In this document: positions 1 through 7,618 of the stretch, piece by piece
How the letters are laid out: every line of letters begins with the position of its first letter
Numbering within the stretch: position 1 is the stretch's first letter
The notes under the pieces: generated by a model
What the model was told of the DNA's origin: nothing
What the model saw: the letters and a program-made list of their open reading frames with translations, nothing else
Database searches by the model: none
Program-made: the position numbers and the translations under genes
Source of the DNA: Bacillus sp. MUM 116
GTDB taxonomy: Bacteria; Bacillota; Bacilli; Bacillales; Cytobacillaceae
Assembly: GCF_001866655.1 (NCBI RefSeq)
Contig: NZ_MLYR01000056.1
Location: 1 to 37,509, forward strand
DNA length: 37,509 nucleotides
Reading direction: 5' to 3'

Positions 1-32
1 CTTGCCCCTGTGAGAGTAGGACGTTGCCAGGC
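1..32 (+). rRNA. 5S rRNA, 3' end only
   Basis: The first 32 bases match the 3' end of Bacillus 5S rRNA (CCCCTGTGAGAGTAGGACG followed by TTGCCAGGC). The rest of the rRNA operon lies outside the window. The tRNA array starts 9 bases later, the usual arrangement of a ribosomal operon with a trailing tRNA cluster. Confidence 0.85.
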
Positions 33-40
33 TAAATAAT

Positions 41-115
41 GGCCCCTTGGTCAAGCGGTTAAGACACCGCCCTTTCACGGCGGTAACACGGGTTCGAATC
101 CCGTAGGGGTCACCA
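41..115 (+). tRNA. tRNA-Glu (TTC)
   Basis: Cloverleaf with acceptor GGCCCCT/AGGGGTC, anticodon TTC in the loop CTTTCAC, T-loop GGTTCGAATCC and an encoded CCA. First tRNA behind the 5S rRNA. Confidence 0.95.
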
Positions 116-154
116 AAGTTTTTTTACGTAAGTGAACATAACTTTCATTATAAT

Positions 155-230
155 GGAGGATTAGCTCAGCTGGGAGAGCATCTGCCTTACAAGCAGAGGG
201 TCGGCGGTTCGATCCCGTCATCCTCCACCA
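155..230 (+). tRNA. tRNA-Val (TAC)
   Basis: Acceptor GGAGGAT/ATCCTCC, anticodon stem CTGCC/AAGCAG with TAC anticodon, standard TTCGATC T-loop, encoded CCA. Confidence 0.95.
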
Positions 231-270
231 TGAATTTTTCACGAAAGTGAAATTAATCTTCAATACTTAT

Positions 271-346
<76 letters not shown>

Positions 347-442
347 TGCTTCTTACTTATCGGATTACATCAGCGGAAGCATGCGAGAAATCCTGAGGGG
401 ATTTTAAGCAAAAAACTAATTGCTTTTCTAGAGATATTTTTT

Positions 443-515
443 GAGCCATTAGCTCAGTTGGTAGAGCATCTGACTTTTAATCAGAGGGTCGAAGGTTCGA
501 GTCCTTCATGGCTCA
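443..515 (+). tRNA. tRNA-Lys (TTT), no encoded CCA
   Basis: Acceptor GAGCCAT/ATGGCTC, anticodon TTT, T-loop GGTTCGAGTCC. The bases after the discriminator A are CTA, so the CCA end must be added after transcription. Confidence 0.95.
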
Positions 516-553
516 CTAAGCTTTTTGCGATAGCAAAATAAATTTTCAATAAT

Positions 554-630
<77 letters not shown>

Positions 631-639
631 TTATTATAA

Positions 640-716
640 CGGGAAGTAGCTCAGCTTGGTAGAGCACTTGGTTTGGGACCAAGGGGTCGCAGGTTCGAAT
701 CCTGTCTTCCCGACCA
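640..716 (+). tRNA. tRNA-Pro (TGG)
   Basis: Acceptor CGGGAAG/CTTCCCG, anticodon TGG in CTTGGTTTGGGACCAAG, T-loop GGTTCGAATCC, encoded CCA. Confidence 0.95.
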
Positions 717-736
717 GAACTTCTTAATATTATATT

Positions 737-809
737 GGGGTCTTAGCTCAGCTGGGAGAGCGCCTGCTTTGCACGCAGGAGGTCAGGGGTTCGATCCCCC
801 TAGACTCCA
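737..809 (+). tRNA. tRNA-Ala (TGC), no encoded CCA
   Basis: Acceptor GGGGTCT/AGACTCC with a G3:U70 wobble, the alanine identity element, and anticodon TGC. The next bases are CTT, so CCA is not encoded. Confidence 0.95.
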
Positions 810-827
810 CTTATTGTCTATCTATAT

Positions 828-920
828 GGAGGAATACCCAAGTCCGGCTGAAGGGATCGGTCTTGAAAACCGACAGGCGGGTTAAACCGCGCGGGGGTTC
901 GAATCCCTCTTCCTCCGCCA
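828..920 (+). tRNA. tRNA-Ser (TGA)
   Basis: Class II tRNA with a long variable arm (GGCGGGTTAAACCGCGC region). Acceptor GGAGGAA/TTCCTCC, anticodon TGA between GGTCT and AAACC, encoded CCA. Confidence 0.95.
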
Positions 921-946
921 TATATTTTTAGATTAGGCAGAATTTT

Positions 947-1084
947 TATTATCGCGGGGTGGAGCACGTTCGAATAAGCTTTTTCGAAATATCCACAGCG
1001 CACCGATTGAGCCGTATCTTGAATTAGCTTTTTGAAATCGGGGCGGTTATTAGGCTTGGAGCATAATCCAAACTTAATATTTTC
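947..1084 (+). repeat. Truncated initiator-tRNA 5' copy plus insertion
   Basis: Bases 947-966 repeat exactly the 20 nt at 1085-1104, which are the leader and first 14 nt of the intact tRNA-fMet. After that the copy diverges into about 118 nt that fold into no tRNA. This filler contains two near-identical segments around AAGCTTTTT (970-990 and 1019-1038). It looks like a remnant of duplication, or an insertion flanked by a direct repeat. Confidence 0.7.
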
Positions 1085-1090
1085 TATTAT

Positions 1091-1164
<74 letters not shown>

Positions 1165-1168
1165 TATT

Positions 1169-1245
1169 GGTCTGGTAGTTCAGTTGGTTAGAATGCCTGC
1201 CTGTCACGCAGGAGGTCGCGGGTTCGAGTCCCGTCCAGACCGCCA
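1169..1245 (+). tRNA. tRNA-Asp (GTC)
   Basis: Acceptor GGTCTGG/CCAGACC, anticodon GTC between CTGCCT and ACGCAG, encoded CCA. Starts only 4 nt after tRNA-fMet. Confidence 0.95.
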
Positions 1246-1268
1246 TATACATATTTTTCGTAAAATGC

Positions 1269-1344
1269 GGCTCAGTAGCTCAGTCGGTAGAGCAAAGGAC
1301 TGAAAATCCTTGTGTCGGCGGTTCGATTCCGTCCTGAGCCACCA
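1269..1344 (+). tRNA. tRNA-Phe (GAA)
   Basis: Acceptor GGCTCAG/CTGAGCC, anticodon GAA between AGGACT and AATCCT, encoded CCA. Confidence 0.95.
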
Positions 1345-1372
1345 TTTAAATTTAATGCACTCTTTTTTTAAT

Positions 1373-1457
1373 GGAGGGGTAGCGAAGTGGCTAAACGCGG
1401 CGGACTGTAAATCCGCTCCCTCAGGGTTCGGCGGTTCGAATCCGTCCCCCTCCACCA
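1373..1457 (+). tRNA. tRNA-Tyr (GTA)
   Basis: Class II tRNA with a long variable arm (CTCCCTCAGGGTTCGG region). Acceptor GGAGGGG/CCCCTCC, anticodon GTA, encoded CCA. Confidence 0.95.
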
Positions 1458-1496
1458 TAGTTTTTTCGCGTTAGCGAAAATAACTTTCCATTTTAA

Positions 1497-1573
<77 letters not shown>

Positions 1574-1617
1574 TAGTTTTTTGCGATAGCAAAATAACTC
1601 ACCATAATATTTATTGT

Positions 1618-1692
1618 TCCGCAGTAGCTCAGTGGTAGAGCAATCGGCTGTTAACCGATCGGTCGTAGGTTCGAGTCCTACCTGCGGAGCCA
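1618..1692 (+). tRNA. tRNA-Asn (GTT)
   Basis: Acceptor TCCGCAG/CTGCGGA, anticodon GTT between CGGCT and AACCG, encoded CCA. Confidence 0.95.
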
Positions 1693-1752
1693 TTTTTTTT
1701 AAAAAGGGAGAAGGCAACACTAGTAAGCTGAAATTCCCAAAAATATATTCAT

Positions 1753-1826
1753 GCGCCTTTAGCTCAGCTGGATAGAGCATACGCCTTCTAAGCGTACGGT
1801 CAGAGGTTCGAATCCTCTAAGGCGCG
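1753..1826 (+). tRNA. tRNA-Arg (TCT), no encoded CCA
   Basis: Acceptor GCGCCTT/AAGGCGC, anticodon TCT between ACGCCT and AAGCGT. TAA follows the discriminator, so CCA is not encoded. Last tRNA of the array. Confidence 0.94.
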
Positions 1827-1840
1827 TAAATTTATCAAAA

Positions 1841-1871
1841 ACGCTTGGACAATTTTGTCCAGGTGTTTTTT
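1841..1871 (+). terminator. Terminator of the rRNA/tRNA unit
   Basis: Stem ACGCTTGGAC/GTCCAGGTGT with two wobble pairs, loop AATTTT, then a T-run. It ends the tRNA transcript. Confidence 0.85.
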
Positions 1872-1898
1872 ACGAGATGAAGATTTAAAACATAGGAA

Positions 1899-1930
1899 AA
1901 CCCCTCTGAAAAAAGAATCAGAGGGGTTAC
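1899..1930 (-). terminator. Terminator downstream of ispA
   Basis: Stem AACCCCTCTG/CAGAGGGGTT with a U-rich tail when read on the minus strand. It sits just after the protease stop codon and opposes the tRNA terminator. Confidence 0.8.
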
Positions 1931-1936
1931 TTAGTT

Positions 1937-2896
1937 TTATATTAAGACATTCGTATCCTGTTGTTCATATACTTTTTTAAGGTAATCTAACAATGTTAAA
2001 TAAATTAGCCCGTTTCCTTCCGCTTTAGGAGAATATCCTAAAGGAACCGTTCTTTTTATCAATTGCGCATACAACTCGGGTTCGGTTAGTTCGCGCTCGA
2101 ATTCTCTTGTGGATAGTTCTTTTAATAAGGCAAGGGCTCCAGAAATATGTGGAGTAGCCATCGAAGTTCCGCTTAATGTTGCATATTTTCCATTAAGATA
2201 AGTGGAAGTAATTTTTTCACCTGGTGCGACTAAATCGACTTCATTGTTTGAATTGGAAAAATAAGAGGAGTGGCGATCTAAGTCAACAGCACCGACACTA
2301 ATCACTTCATTGTAGCTGCCAGGGTAAGCAAACTCATTTGTGGAGGGATCTCCATCTCCTTCGTTGCCTGCCGCACAGACGACAAGGATTTGATGGTTCA
2401 GTACGGCCTCCTTAATTGCATCATGCAGTTCTTTTACATCTTGCGGGCCGCCTAATGACATCGAAATAATATCGACCTTTTGTTCGATGGCATAATGGAT
2501 GGCGTTAATAATCCAGTCATACTGCCCGGAGCCATCTTTTCCGAGGACTTTTAGGATTAAAAGATTTGCATCCGGTGCAACGCCCACTACCCCTGCGTTG
2601 TTTAAGGTGGCTGCAATGGTGCCTGCCACATGTGTACCATGGCCGTTGTAATCCTTGAATCTAGCCGGATTTCCACCATCATCTTTTGTAAAATTTCGTC
2701 CGCCAACGATTCGGTCTTTCAGATCTGGATGACCGGTATCACAGCCAGTATCCAGTAACGCCACTGTTATGCCTTTTCCTGTTGATTGCGCCCACATTTC
2801 GGGAGCCCGAATCAGTTCAACACCTTGTGGAATCTCGTTCACGGTTTCCAACTGCTCAATCATTTTGTAGGGAATCAGATAGACAGAATCTTTCAT
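1937..2896 (-). CDS. ispA: Intracellular subtilisin-like serine protease (IspA type)
   Basis: A 319-residue S8 peptidase, the usual size of Bacillus major intracellular serine protease. The catalytic triad is visible: Asp49 (LLDTGCDT), His86 (NGHGTHVAGT) and Ser245 (SGTSMATPH), with oxyanion Asn178 in AAGNEGDGD. There is no signal peptide. Instead the N-terminus carries the short LIPY segment (residues 7-10), which in this family blocks the active site until the propeptide is removed. The protein should therefore act in the cytoplasm on damaged or unwanted proteins, typically in stationary phase or sporulation. The start is set by TAGGAGGG seven bases upstream. The gene is single, with its own terminator. 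The 157 bp upstream lead directly into the DnaA-box-like array, which could touch its regulation. Confidence 0.95.
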   Translation of the reverse strand: MKDSVYLIPYKMIEQLETVNEIPQGVELIRAPEMWAQSTGKGITVALLDTGCDTGHPDLKDRIVGGRNFTKDDGGNPARFKDYNGHGTHVAGTIAATLNNAGVVGVAPDANLLILKVLGKDGSGQYDWIINAIHYAIEQKVDIISMSLGGPQDVKELHDAIKEAVLNHQILVVCAAGNEGDGDPSTNEFAYPGSYNEVISVGAVDLDRHSSYFSNSNNEVDLVAPGEKITSTYLNGKYATLSGTSMATPHISGALALLKELSTREFERELTEPELYAQLIKRTVPLGYSPKAEGNGLIYLTLLDYLKKVYEQQDTNVLI

Positions 2897-3056
2897 TCAA
2901 ATCCCTCCTAATATTTAATTGAAGTCAGAACTTGGTGATAGAGTAATCATATCATTTTGATAGAGAGATATATAGGTTAAATAGAATTATTTTCCATACA
3001 GGTAGGATGAACTATTAGCTTGTGAACAGAAAGGGAGAGGTATCGACCTTTTTATG

Positions 3057-3336
3057 ATATCAACATTATTTTTGAGGAATATCCACACTCAATTTGCTTT
3101 TATCAACATATTATCTGCCGATATCGACAGGGAATTGAATTATATCAACATGTTTTCGCAAGATATCAACAAAGAATCGGGTTTATCAACAATGCGAATG
3201 GATATCCACATCGAGAAAAGTAAAAATATTTACAAAATAATCATTTTATTAACAAAAATCCGTAACTTATCTACAAACCTTAGATTTTATCAACAAAAAA
3301 CAGCAGCTTATCTACAAAATTTAAAATTTTTCAACA
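3057..3336 (+). repeat. Array of 14 DnaA-box-like motifs, period about 21 bp
   Basis: Fourteen 9-mers of the form WTATCNACA lie in the same orientation, starting at 3057, 3079, 3100, 3121, 3142, 3163, 3183, 3202, 3226, 3246, 3267, 3287, 3308 and 3328. The mean step is 20.8 bp, two helical turns, so all would face one side of the helix. The final ACA is invariant in all 14. A weaker copy may start at 3040. The motif resembles the DnaA box TTATCCACA, but position 6 is mostly A, so affinity is uncertain. A 97-codon frame covers the array. However, the motifs are read in all three codon phases (as IN, LST and YQQ), so it is the DNA rather than a protein that is conserved. Confidence 0.85.
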
Positions 3337-3348
3337 AATGTAACTAAA

Positions 3349-3378
3349 AACAGGGAGCCGCATCAGCTGCCCCCCGTT
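3349..3378 (-). terminator. Terminator of the amine oxidase gene
   Basis: Imperfect hairpin (AACAGGGAGC paired with GCTGCCCCCCGTT, two mismatches) followed on the minus strand by GTTTTTAG. It separates the oxidase gene from the DnaA-box-like array. Confidence 0.6.
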
Positions 3379-3385
3379 GTAATGA

Positions 3386-4513
3386 TTAACTAAATCGTTT
3401 GATGGAAAAAGACGAAATATTTTGCTCCGTCTTCCCTGAAATGATTAATTCACTTAAAATCTTCCCCACGACGCTGCTAAATTTGAAGCCATGTCCTGAG
3501 AATCCTGCAGCAATGGCGACGTTTGAATAGTGAGGATGCAAATCGATAATAAAATCTTCATCTGGAGTTAGTGTATACATACAGGTTTTCCCGTACTTCA
3601 AGTGTTGTATAGAAGGTATGTAGTGATGTAAAAATTCTTTAAGATCTGCCTCATCTTCTGCTAATTGACCAAATCCAGGGATAGAAACGTCTGGATTTAT
3701 TTTTTCTCCTCCGTCATGACGGCCAACTTTTAATCCGGAACCATGGATACTCGGAAAGCCATAATAAAGACCTTGAGCTGTTTCAAATGAAAAGGCCGGA
3801 AAATCATTGTGATGAAAAAAATCATCATTGGCATCAAACCATGCAAAGGTTTTTCTTGTAGGTTGAAGTGGAAGATTTAGACCCAACATAGAAAGCAGGC
3901 TTCCGGACCAAGCTCCTGCTGAAACTACTAATGCATCAGAGTATAAAGTTTGATGGTCCGTTTTGATCGTCACCCCATTGTCATGAACGGATATTTCTTT
4001 TACCCTACTATGCGATAAGATGGAAGTGCCATGCTGTTCAGCGAGTTCTCGATATGCTGCAATACAGTCTTCGCATTTCAGCACGCCGGATGTTGGTTCA
4101 AAGCACCCGATATACTCATTCGGAAGCGTAATGCCAGGCCAACGTTTATTGACTTCATTACAATCTAAAACATCAAGTGGCAATGAATAGGTTTTTGAAC
4201 TGGAGATGATGTTCTGGATAAAATCTGTTTTTTCCATACCAACGTTCAGGACTCCGGTCTGGAGAAACAATTTTTTCCCTGTCATATTTTCTAAGTCATT
4301 CCATAATTCTTGTGCCTTAAGCGCCAATGGAACGTATTCCTCGCCTTCACCGTACGCGTGCCGAATGATTCTGGTATCGCCGTGATGACTTCCCTTGTCA
4401 TGGGGAGGGTTAAAGGAATCTATTAATAAGGTTCTTTTTCCGTTCTTTGATAAAAAATAACCAGCTGCCATTCCCATCGATCCTGCTCCGATTACGATTA
4501 CGTCAAAATGCAT
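3386..4513 (-). CDS. solA: FAD-dependent amine oxidase, sarcosine / N-methyltryptophan oxidase type
   Basis: A 375-residue protein of the monomeric sarcosine oxidase / N-methyl-L-tryptophan oxidase family. It begins with the FAD-binding GAGSMG fingerprint (residues 9-14), followed by GSHHGDTRIIRHAYGEG (41-57), typical of this group. Cys311 in KTCMYTLTPDEDF is in the position of the cysteine that covalently binds FAD. Lys262 fits the oxygen-activating lysine. The C-terminal AAGFSGHGFKF motif closes the FAD site. The expected reaction is oxidative demethylation of N-methyl amino acids, giving formaldehyde and hydrogen peroxide. Which substrate is preferred cannot be read from sequence. A GGGGG-containing ribosome site precedes the ATG. 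The gene is monocistronic. Confidence 0.85.
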   Translation of the reverse strand: MHFDVIVIGAGSMGMAAGYFLSKNGKRTLLIDSFNPPHDKGSHHGDTRIIRHAYGEGEEYVPLALKAQELWNDLENMTGKKLFLQTGVLNVGMEKTDFIQNIISSSKTYSLPLDVLDCNEVNKRWPGITLPNEYIGCFEPTSGVLKCEDCIAAYRELAEQHGTSILSHSRVKEISVHDNGVTIKTDHQTLYSDALVVSAGAWSGSLLSMLGLNLPLQPTRKTFAWFDANDDFFHHNDFPAFSFETAQGLYYGFPSIHGSGLKVGRHDGGEKINPDVSIPGFGQLAEDEADLKEFLHHYIPSIQHLKYGKTCMYTLTPDEDFIIDLHPHYSNVAIAAGFSGHGFKFSSVVGKILSELIISGKTEQNISSFSIKRFS

Positions 4514-4675
4514 AAATACTAACCCCCGGACTGTATTGATTTTTATTCTCTTATTCTATTGAATTTTCTAATAGTTTACAAATTATGATTGAAAACTGAT
4601 CCCTTTTCTGTTTTATACATGGCTGTTAAAATAAGGTGTTATATGGAAACTTTAATGAAATAGGAGTGGGACAAA

Positions 4676-5101
4676 GTGAAAGGGAATCAGAAGTGGTGGG
4701 TGTTGGGAGCAAGCATCTGGATGTTGCTCATCTTTATGGTAACTCAGCTTCCGTATTTTACTGGAGAACATACAGCTAAGGCGTTAAATAAGGTGGTAAC
4801 AAAAGAGCACAATATGGCAGACGTTGGACGAGGATTAATCGATGAACTGAATTTTCTCATAAGGAAGGCAAGTCATCTTTCCGCATTTGGAATCCTGGCT
4901 TTCTTGCTTTATAAGGTGATGGGCAGTTATCGTTTTGCATGGCTTGTGGCGTTCCTATATGCCATGACCGATGAATGGCATCAATCCTTTATGCCGGGAA
5001 GAATGGCTTCGGTTAAAGATGTATTGATTGATGGGAGCGGAGCGTTGATTTTTTTGTTTTTAACCTATTTAGTTAGAAGGAAGAGAAAGGAGGCAGCATA
5101 G
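4676..5101 (+). CDS. VanZ family membrane protein
   Basis: A 141-residue protein with a GTG start, set by TAGGAGTGGG nine bases upstream. It shows the VanZ-family pattern: an N-terminal membrane helix (about 7-25), a conserved block RKASHLSAFGILAFLL (63-78), a helix ending in YAMTDEWHQSFMPGR (95-109), and a final helix after DVLIDGSGAL. VanZ proteins are small integral membrane proteins. One member gives low-level teicoplanin resistance, but the function of most chromosomal relatives is unknown. Nothing nearby suggests a resistance cluster, so this is a generic family assignment. Confidence 0.85.
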   Translation: MKGNQKWWVLGASIWMLLIFMVTQLPYFTGEHTAKALNKVVTKEHNMADVGRGLIDELNFLIRKASHLSAFGILAFLLYKVMGSYRFAWLVAFLYAMTDEWHQSFMPGRMASVKDVLIDGSGALIFLFLTYLVRRKRKEAA

Positions 5102-5263
5102 GAATTATCGCATTCTAAATACATTATAGGTGGCTTAATCGCATGATAAGATAAATTATTAAATTCCTAATAAAATACATGACAGGGAAAAATAAAAAGC
5201 TTAAGAGTTTAGTAGTTATGACTGCTATCTTGATATTTGTCATGGCCGTTTCTTTAGAATCAG

Positions 5264-5310
5264 TTCGGCAAAATTCGGGTGATCCCTTTCATCACCCGAA
5301 TTTTGCCGAA
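5264..5310. terminator. Bidirectional terminator, dispersed hairpin copy 1
   Basis: A perfect 20-bp stem (TTCGGCAAAATTCGGGTGAT and its complement) with a 7-nt loop between two convergent genes. The arms resemble the dispersed hairpin family found throughout the window, but the loop differs (CCCTTTC). Confidence 0.85.
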
Positions 5311-5316
5311 AACTAA

Positions 5317-5877
5317 TTATTGCTGTGTACTCGTTTGTTTTGCCACTTCATCGCCGAAGTTGTTTTGAATGAAGGTTTCTTCTTCAGCTTTTGTCATGGT
5401 TCCATTGGCTTTGCCGACGGTGCCGCCTTGTTGCTCCCAGAAGTAGTTATGGTCATCGGCTATTTCTTCAAAGTCTCCTTTTTTCCATTTCTCGAGAATT
5501 TTTAGTAAATCATCCTTTAGTTCGAATTTGCTGTTGTTCACTATTTGATAGACTTGATTAATGGTATCCGGAATCATCGGGATGGCGCCCCATTTTTCTT
5601 TGGCCTTCACCTTTTGGTGTGTCATCTTGTGCATGACCTCAATCACAGCCTCTTGGGAACTGCTTTTATCCAAATTGATGTCGTATTGAACTCCGCCAAT
5701 ATAGCCGGTCTGTTCTTTCTTCTCTTTTGCTGCATCTTTTTTCACGGTCGCAGTGGCTTCTACTTTATATTTTTTATCATATTTTGTTGCATTTTTCATG
5801 ATTTGATAAACCGTGAACCCCCCGATAAAAAGAAAAGCCAATACCATGACGGTCGTTAAACTTAAACCTTTTTTCAA
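5317..5877 (-). CDS. Membrane-anchored hypothetical protein (possibly DUF6241)
   Basis: A 186-residue protein with one N-terminal hydrophobic segment (about 6-25) after MKKG, probably a membrane anchor or uncleaved signal. A lysine-rich linker and an outward-facing domain follow. A conserved-looking stretch, HNYFWEQQGGTVGKANG (near 144-160), together with the HKMTHQKVKAKEKWG segment recalls the Bacillus DUF6241 family, recalled from memory only. The start is TTG, chosen because AGGAGGGAAC lies directly upstream. No enzymatic motif is visible and no function is proposed. Convergent with the VanZ-like gene. Confidence 0.7.
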   Translation of the reverse strand: MKKGLSLTTVMVLAFLFIGGFTVYQIMKNATKYDKKYKVEATATVKKDAAKEKKEQTGYIGGVQYDINLDKSSSQEAVIEVMHKMTHQKVKAKEKWGAIPMIPDTINQVYQIVNNSKFELKDDLLKILEKWKKGDFEEIADDHNYFWEQQGGTVGKANGTMTKAEEETFIQNNFGDEVAKQTSTQQ

Positions 5878-6289
5878 TAAGTTCCCTCCTAAAAAAGTTG
5901 GATAATTCTAACTTAACAAAAAAATAGAAGGCATACTAGCCTTTTGGTTTATCGGAAATTGATAGAATTGGATCAAAATGGAACTTTCGACAAACACCCT
6001 TCGACAACCTTTTCTTTCCTTAAGGGGGAAATTCCTTATCTTTAAAATGCTTGCAAGATCTTTAATCAAATGTTTGATTGGTGAAAAGATTTGGAGGAAC
6101 CGGTCAAAGTTTGTAGTACGATTACACGATTTGCTAAGCCGGGTGATTGGTGGATAAGCAAATCCTTTTTCTCGACAAAAATTTCCCTGGAAAAGAAATA
6201 GAGTACGGTTTTCAATATGGTTTGGGGTTTTAAACAAACGCTTGATGGAATGGTTTATCCGGGTATTATGTCGAATATGGTCCTGGAAT
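5878..6289. other. Intergenic region without recognisable gene
   Basis: About 400 bp between the anchored protein and the stress gene. A 109-codon minus-strand frame (TTG start, no ribosome site) is probably chance. A GTTTAT...GGGTAT arrangement near 6253-6265 has the wrong spacing for sigma-B. Nothing else was found. Confidence 0.5.
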
Positions 6290-6315
6290 GTTTCATTTTT
6301 GCATAATGCGGGTAG
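6290..6315 (+). promoter_or_regulatory. Candidate sigma-B promoter
   Basis: GTTTCA (6290-6295), a 14-bp spacer and GGGTAG (6310-6315) match the sigma-B consensus GTTTAA-N12-15-GGGTAT in all but a few bases. It lies just upstream of a general stress protein gene, whose family is normally under sigma-B. Confidence 0.55.
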
Positions 6316-6341
6316 TATTAATCAGCAAGGAGGGGATTTTA

Positions 6342-6620
6342 ATGTTTGAACATAAAAAGCATTTAGTGGGGGTTTATGATACGGAGAATGAGGCGATTAG
6401 GGCGGTTGAAGATCTCAAACGACAGGGGTATGCCTCAGAAGATATTTCGGTAATTGGAAAAAATCGAGAGGATGTACCTGCAATCAACGATGTGACGGGT
6501 ACGAAAACGGAGGATGGGCTTTCTGCCGGAGCAGCAACGGGCGGCGCACTTGGCGGGATGGTCGGTTTGTTGGCCGGATGTTCATCAAGATTTTTCAGGC
6601 AGGAACATGATTGGGAATGA
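6342..6620 (+). pseudogene. Truncated general stress protein 17M-like (YflT-domain) gene
   Basis: From the ATG behind CAAGGAGGGG the frame encodes 92 residues. The N-terminus (HLVGVYDTENEAIRAVEDLKRQGY, then EDISVIGK) matches the general stress protein 17M / YflT domain. A glycine-zipper stretch begins (AGAATGGALGGMVGLLAG) but is cut off after that segment and replaced by CSSRFFRQEHDWE and a stop. Complete relatives continue through a longer glycine-rich helix and a C-terminal domain, and no other frame downstream restores that. The 3' end has probably been lost by deletion or replaced. The N-terminal domain might still be made. A sigma-B-like promoter lies upstream and a good terminator downstream. 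Confidence 0.65.
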
Positions 6621-6723
6621 TTCACCCAATGCTCCGCTGACTCGAGAGGATTCCGCAAATCTCCGCTGATTGTGGGATTGAAGTGATCCTACTTACTAAA
6701 GAAGGGAGATTAATAGAATCAAG

Positions 6724-6758
6724 GGGCAAGGGTGTTCTCTTGCCTCTTTTTTTTTTCA
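6724..6758 (+). terminator. Terminator of the truncated stress gene
   Basis: Stem GGGGCAAGGG/CTCTTGCCTC with loop TGTT, followed by an uninterrupted run of about ten T. Confidence 0.85.
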
Positions 6759-6967
6759 TTTTATAAACTATATAATTAGAAGTAATGATTAGGGTAAAAA
6801 GTTTTATAGTTTTTGGAAATTTTGTGAACTTATACATGTTTTTATCGTAAACACATTGGCGACCTTTCTTTACCTATCTTATTTTCCGTCTATTTATATT
6901 GGTTTGGATATTTTAAGTAGATGCCGGACGCCACCCGAAATTACATGGGGCTGGGCGCCCTTTTGGA

Positions 6968-7357
6968 TTAGATCTCTTTCTGGTCCACATTCAGTTCAAT
7001 TAAGTTACCATCAGGGTCGGCGCAGAATATTTGTGCAAAACCGCTTTTACTGTTTAGCTTTTCTAGAATTTCTACGCTATTTTCCTTCAACCAGTTTATG
7101 GTATCTTTGAAGTTTTCCACTCTTAAAGCAAAATGGCCTTCCCGGCTGCTCAAGTATTTTTGGGGGCGAATTGTTTGGGAAGCGGGGAGAACAATTAGAT
7201 GAAGCTGTTGCTGCCCAATTCCATACCAAGCCCCTTCAAAATCAAAATCGGGACGAGGGAGCTCTGGTAAACATAAAATCTTGCTATAAAAATGTTTCGC
7301 TCTTTCTAAATCCGAAACCGATAAACTAACGTGATGGAGCTCTTTATATTGAATCAT
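6968..7357 (-). CDS. VOC family (glyoxalase-fold) protein
   Basis: A 129-residue protein with two beta-alpha-beta-beta-beta units typical of the vicinal oxygen chelate superfamily. Candidate metal ligands are His9 (LHHVSLSV), His53 (QLHLIV), His75 (EGHFALRV) and Glu121 (DPDGNLIELN), so a metal-dependent enzyme is likely. The substrate cannot be inferred; relatives include glyoxalase-like and fosfomycin-resistance-like proteins. The start is the ATG at 7357 because TAGGAGAGA lies just before it. A longer TTG start six codons upstream would place the ribosome site inside the gene. Confidence 0.8.
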   Translation of the reverse strand: MIQYKELHHVSLSVSDLERAKHFYSKILCLPELPRPDFDFEGAWYGIGQQQLHLIVLPASQTIRPQKYLSSREGHFALRVENFKDTINWLKENSVEILEKLNSKSGFAQIFCADPDGNLIELNVDQKEI

Positions 7358-7575
7358 ATCTTCTCTCCTAACCAAGTTTTGAGGATGCTCTATAGCCCTC
7401 TTTTTTATTTTACCAGATTTTGTCGTATGAGGGGCTTATGCCCGGGTGTCGGCTGGATAGAATGAGATATGGCCGGTAATTTGCTGAAAGTGGATTCATC
7501 GTTTCATTGGTAGCAAAAGTTGCTGGTAGAGGATTAAGGTGTCCGGCAAACGTCTTACACCTTCAACCATCCAAT

Positions 7576-7610
7576 AAAAAGGAGAAGTGTCATCTGCACT
7601 TCTCCTTTTT
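7576..7610 (-). terminator. Terminator of the second VOC gene
   Basis: Stem AAAAAGGAGAAGTG/CACTTCTCCTTTTT with loop TCATCTG. It is symmetric in composition and lies nine bases beyond the stop codon of the minus-strand gene. Confidence 0.85.
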
Positions 7611-7618
7611 GCGTTAGC

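Noticed and set aside
347..442. Degenerate tRNA between tRNA-Thr and tRNA-Lys
   Set aside because: A CATGCTTC/GAAGCATG hairpin is visible, but no tRNA arms or T-loop could be found.
3054..3347. 97-codon reading frame over the DnaA-box-like array
   Set aside because: No ribosome site. The heptad look comes from the 21-bp DNA period, and motifs fall in all three phases, so coding is unlikely.
5908..6237. 109-codon minus-strand frame
   Set aside because: TTG start without ribosome site, no recognisable protein features, and a composition typical of AT-rich chance frames.
6253..6265. GTTTAT close to GGGTAT as a sigma-B promoter
   Set aside because: Spacing of 3 bp is far too short; the pair at 6290-6315 has the right spacing.
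6856..7110. 84-codon plus-strand frame
   Set aside because: Overlaps the VOC gene in antisense and has no ribosome site.
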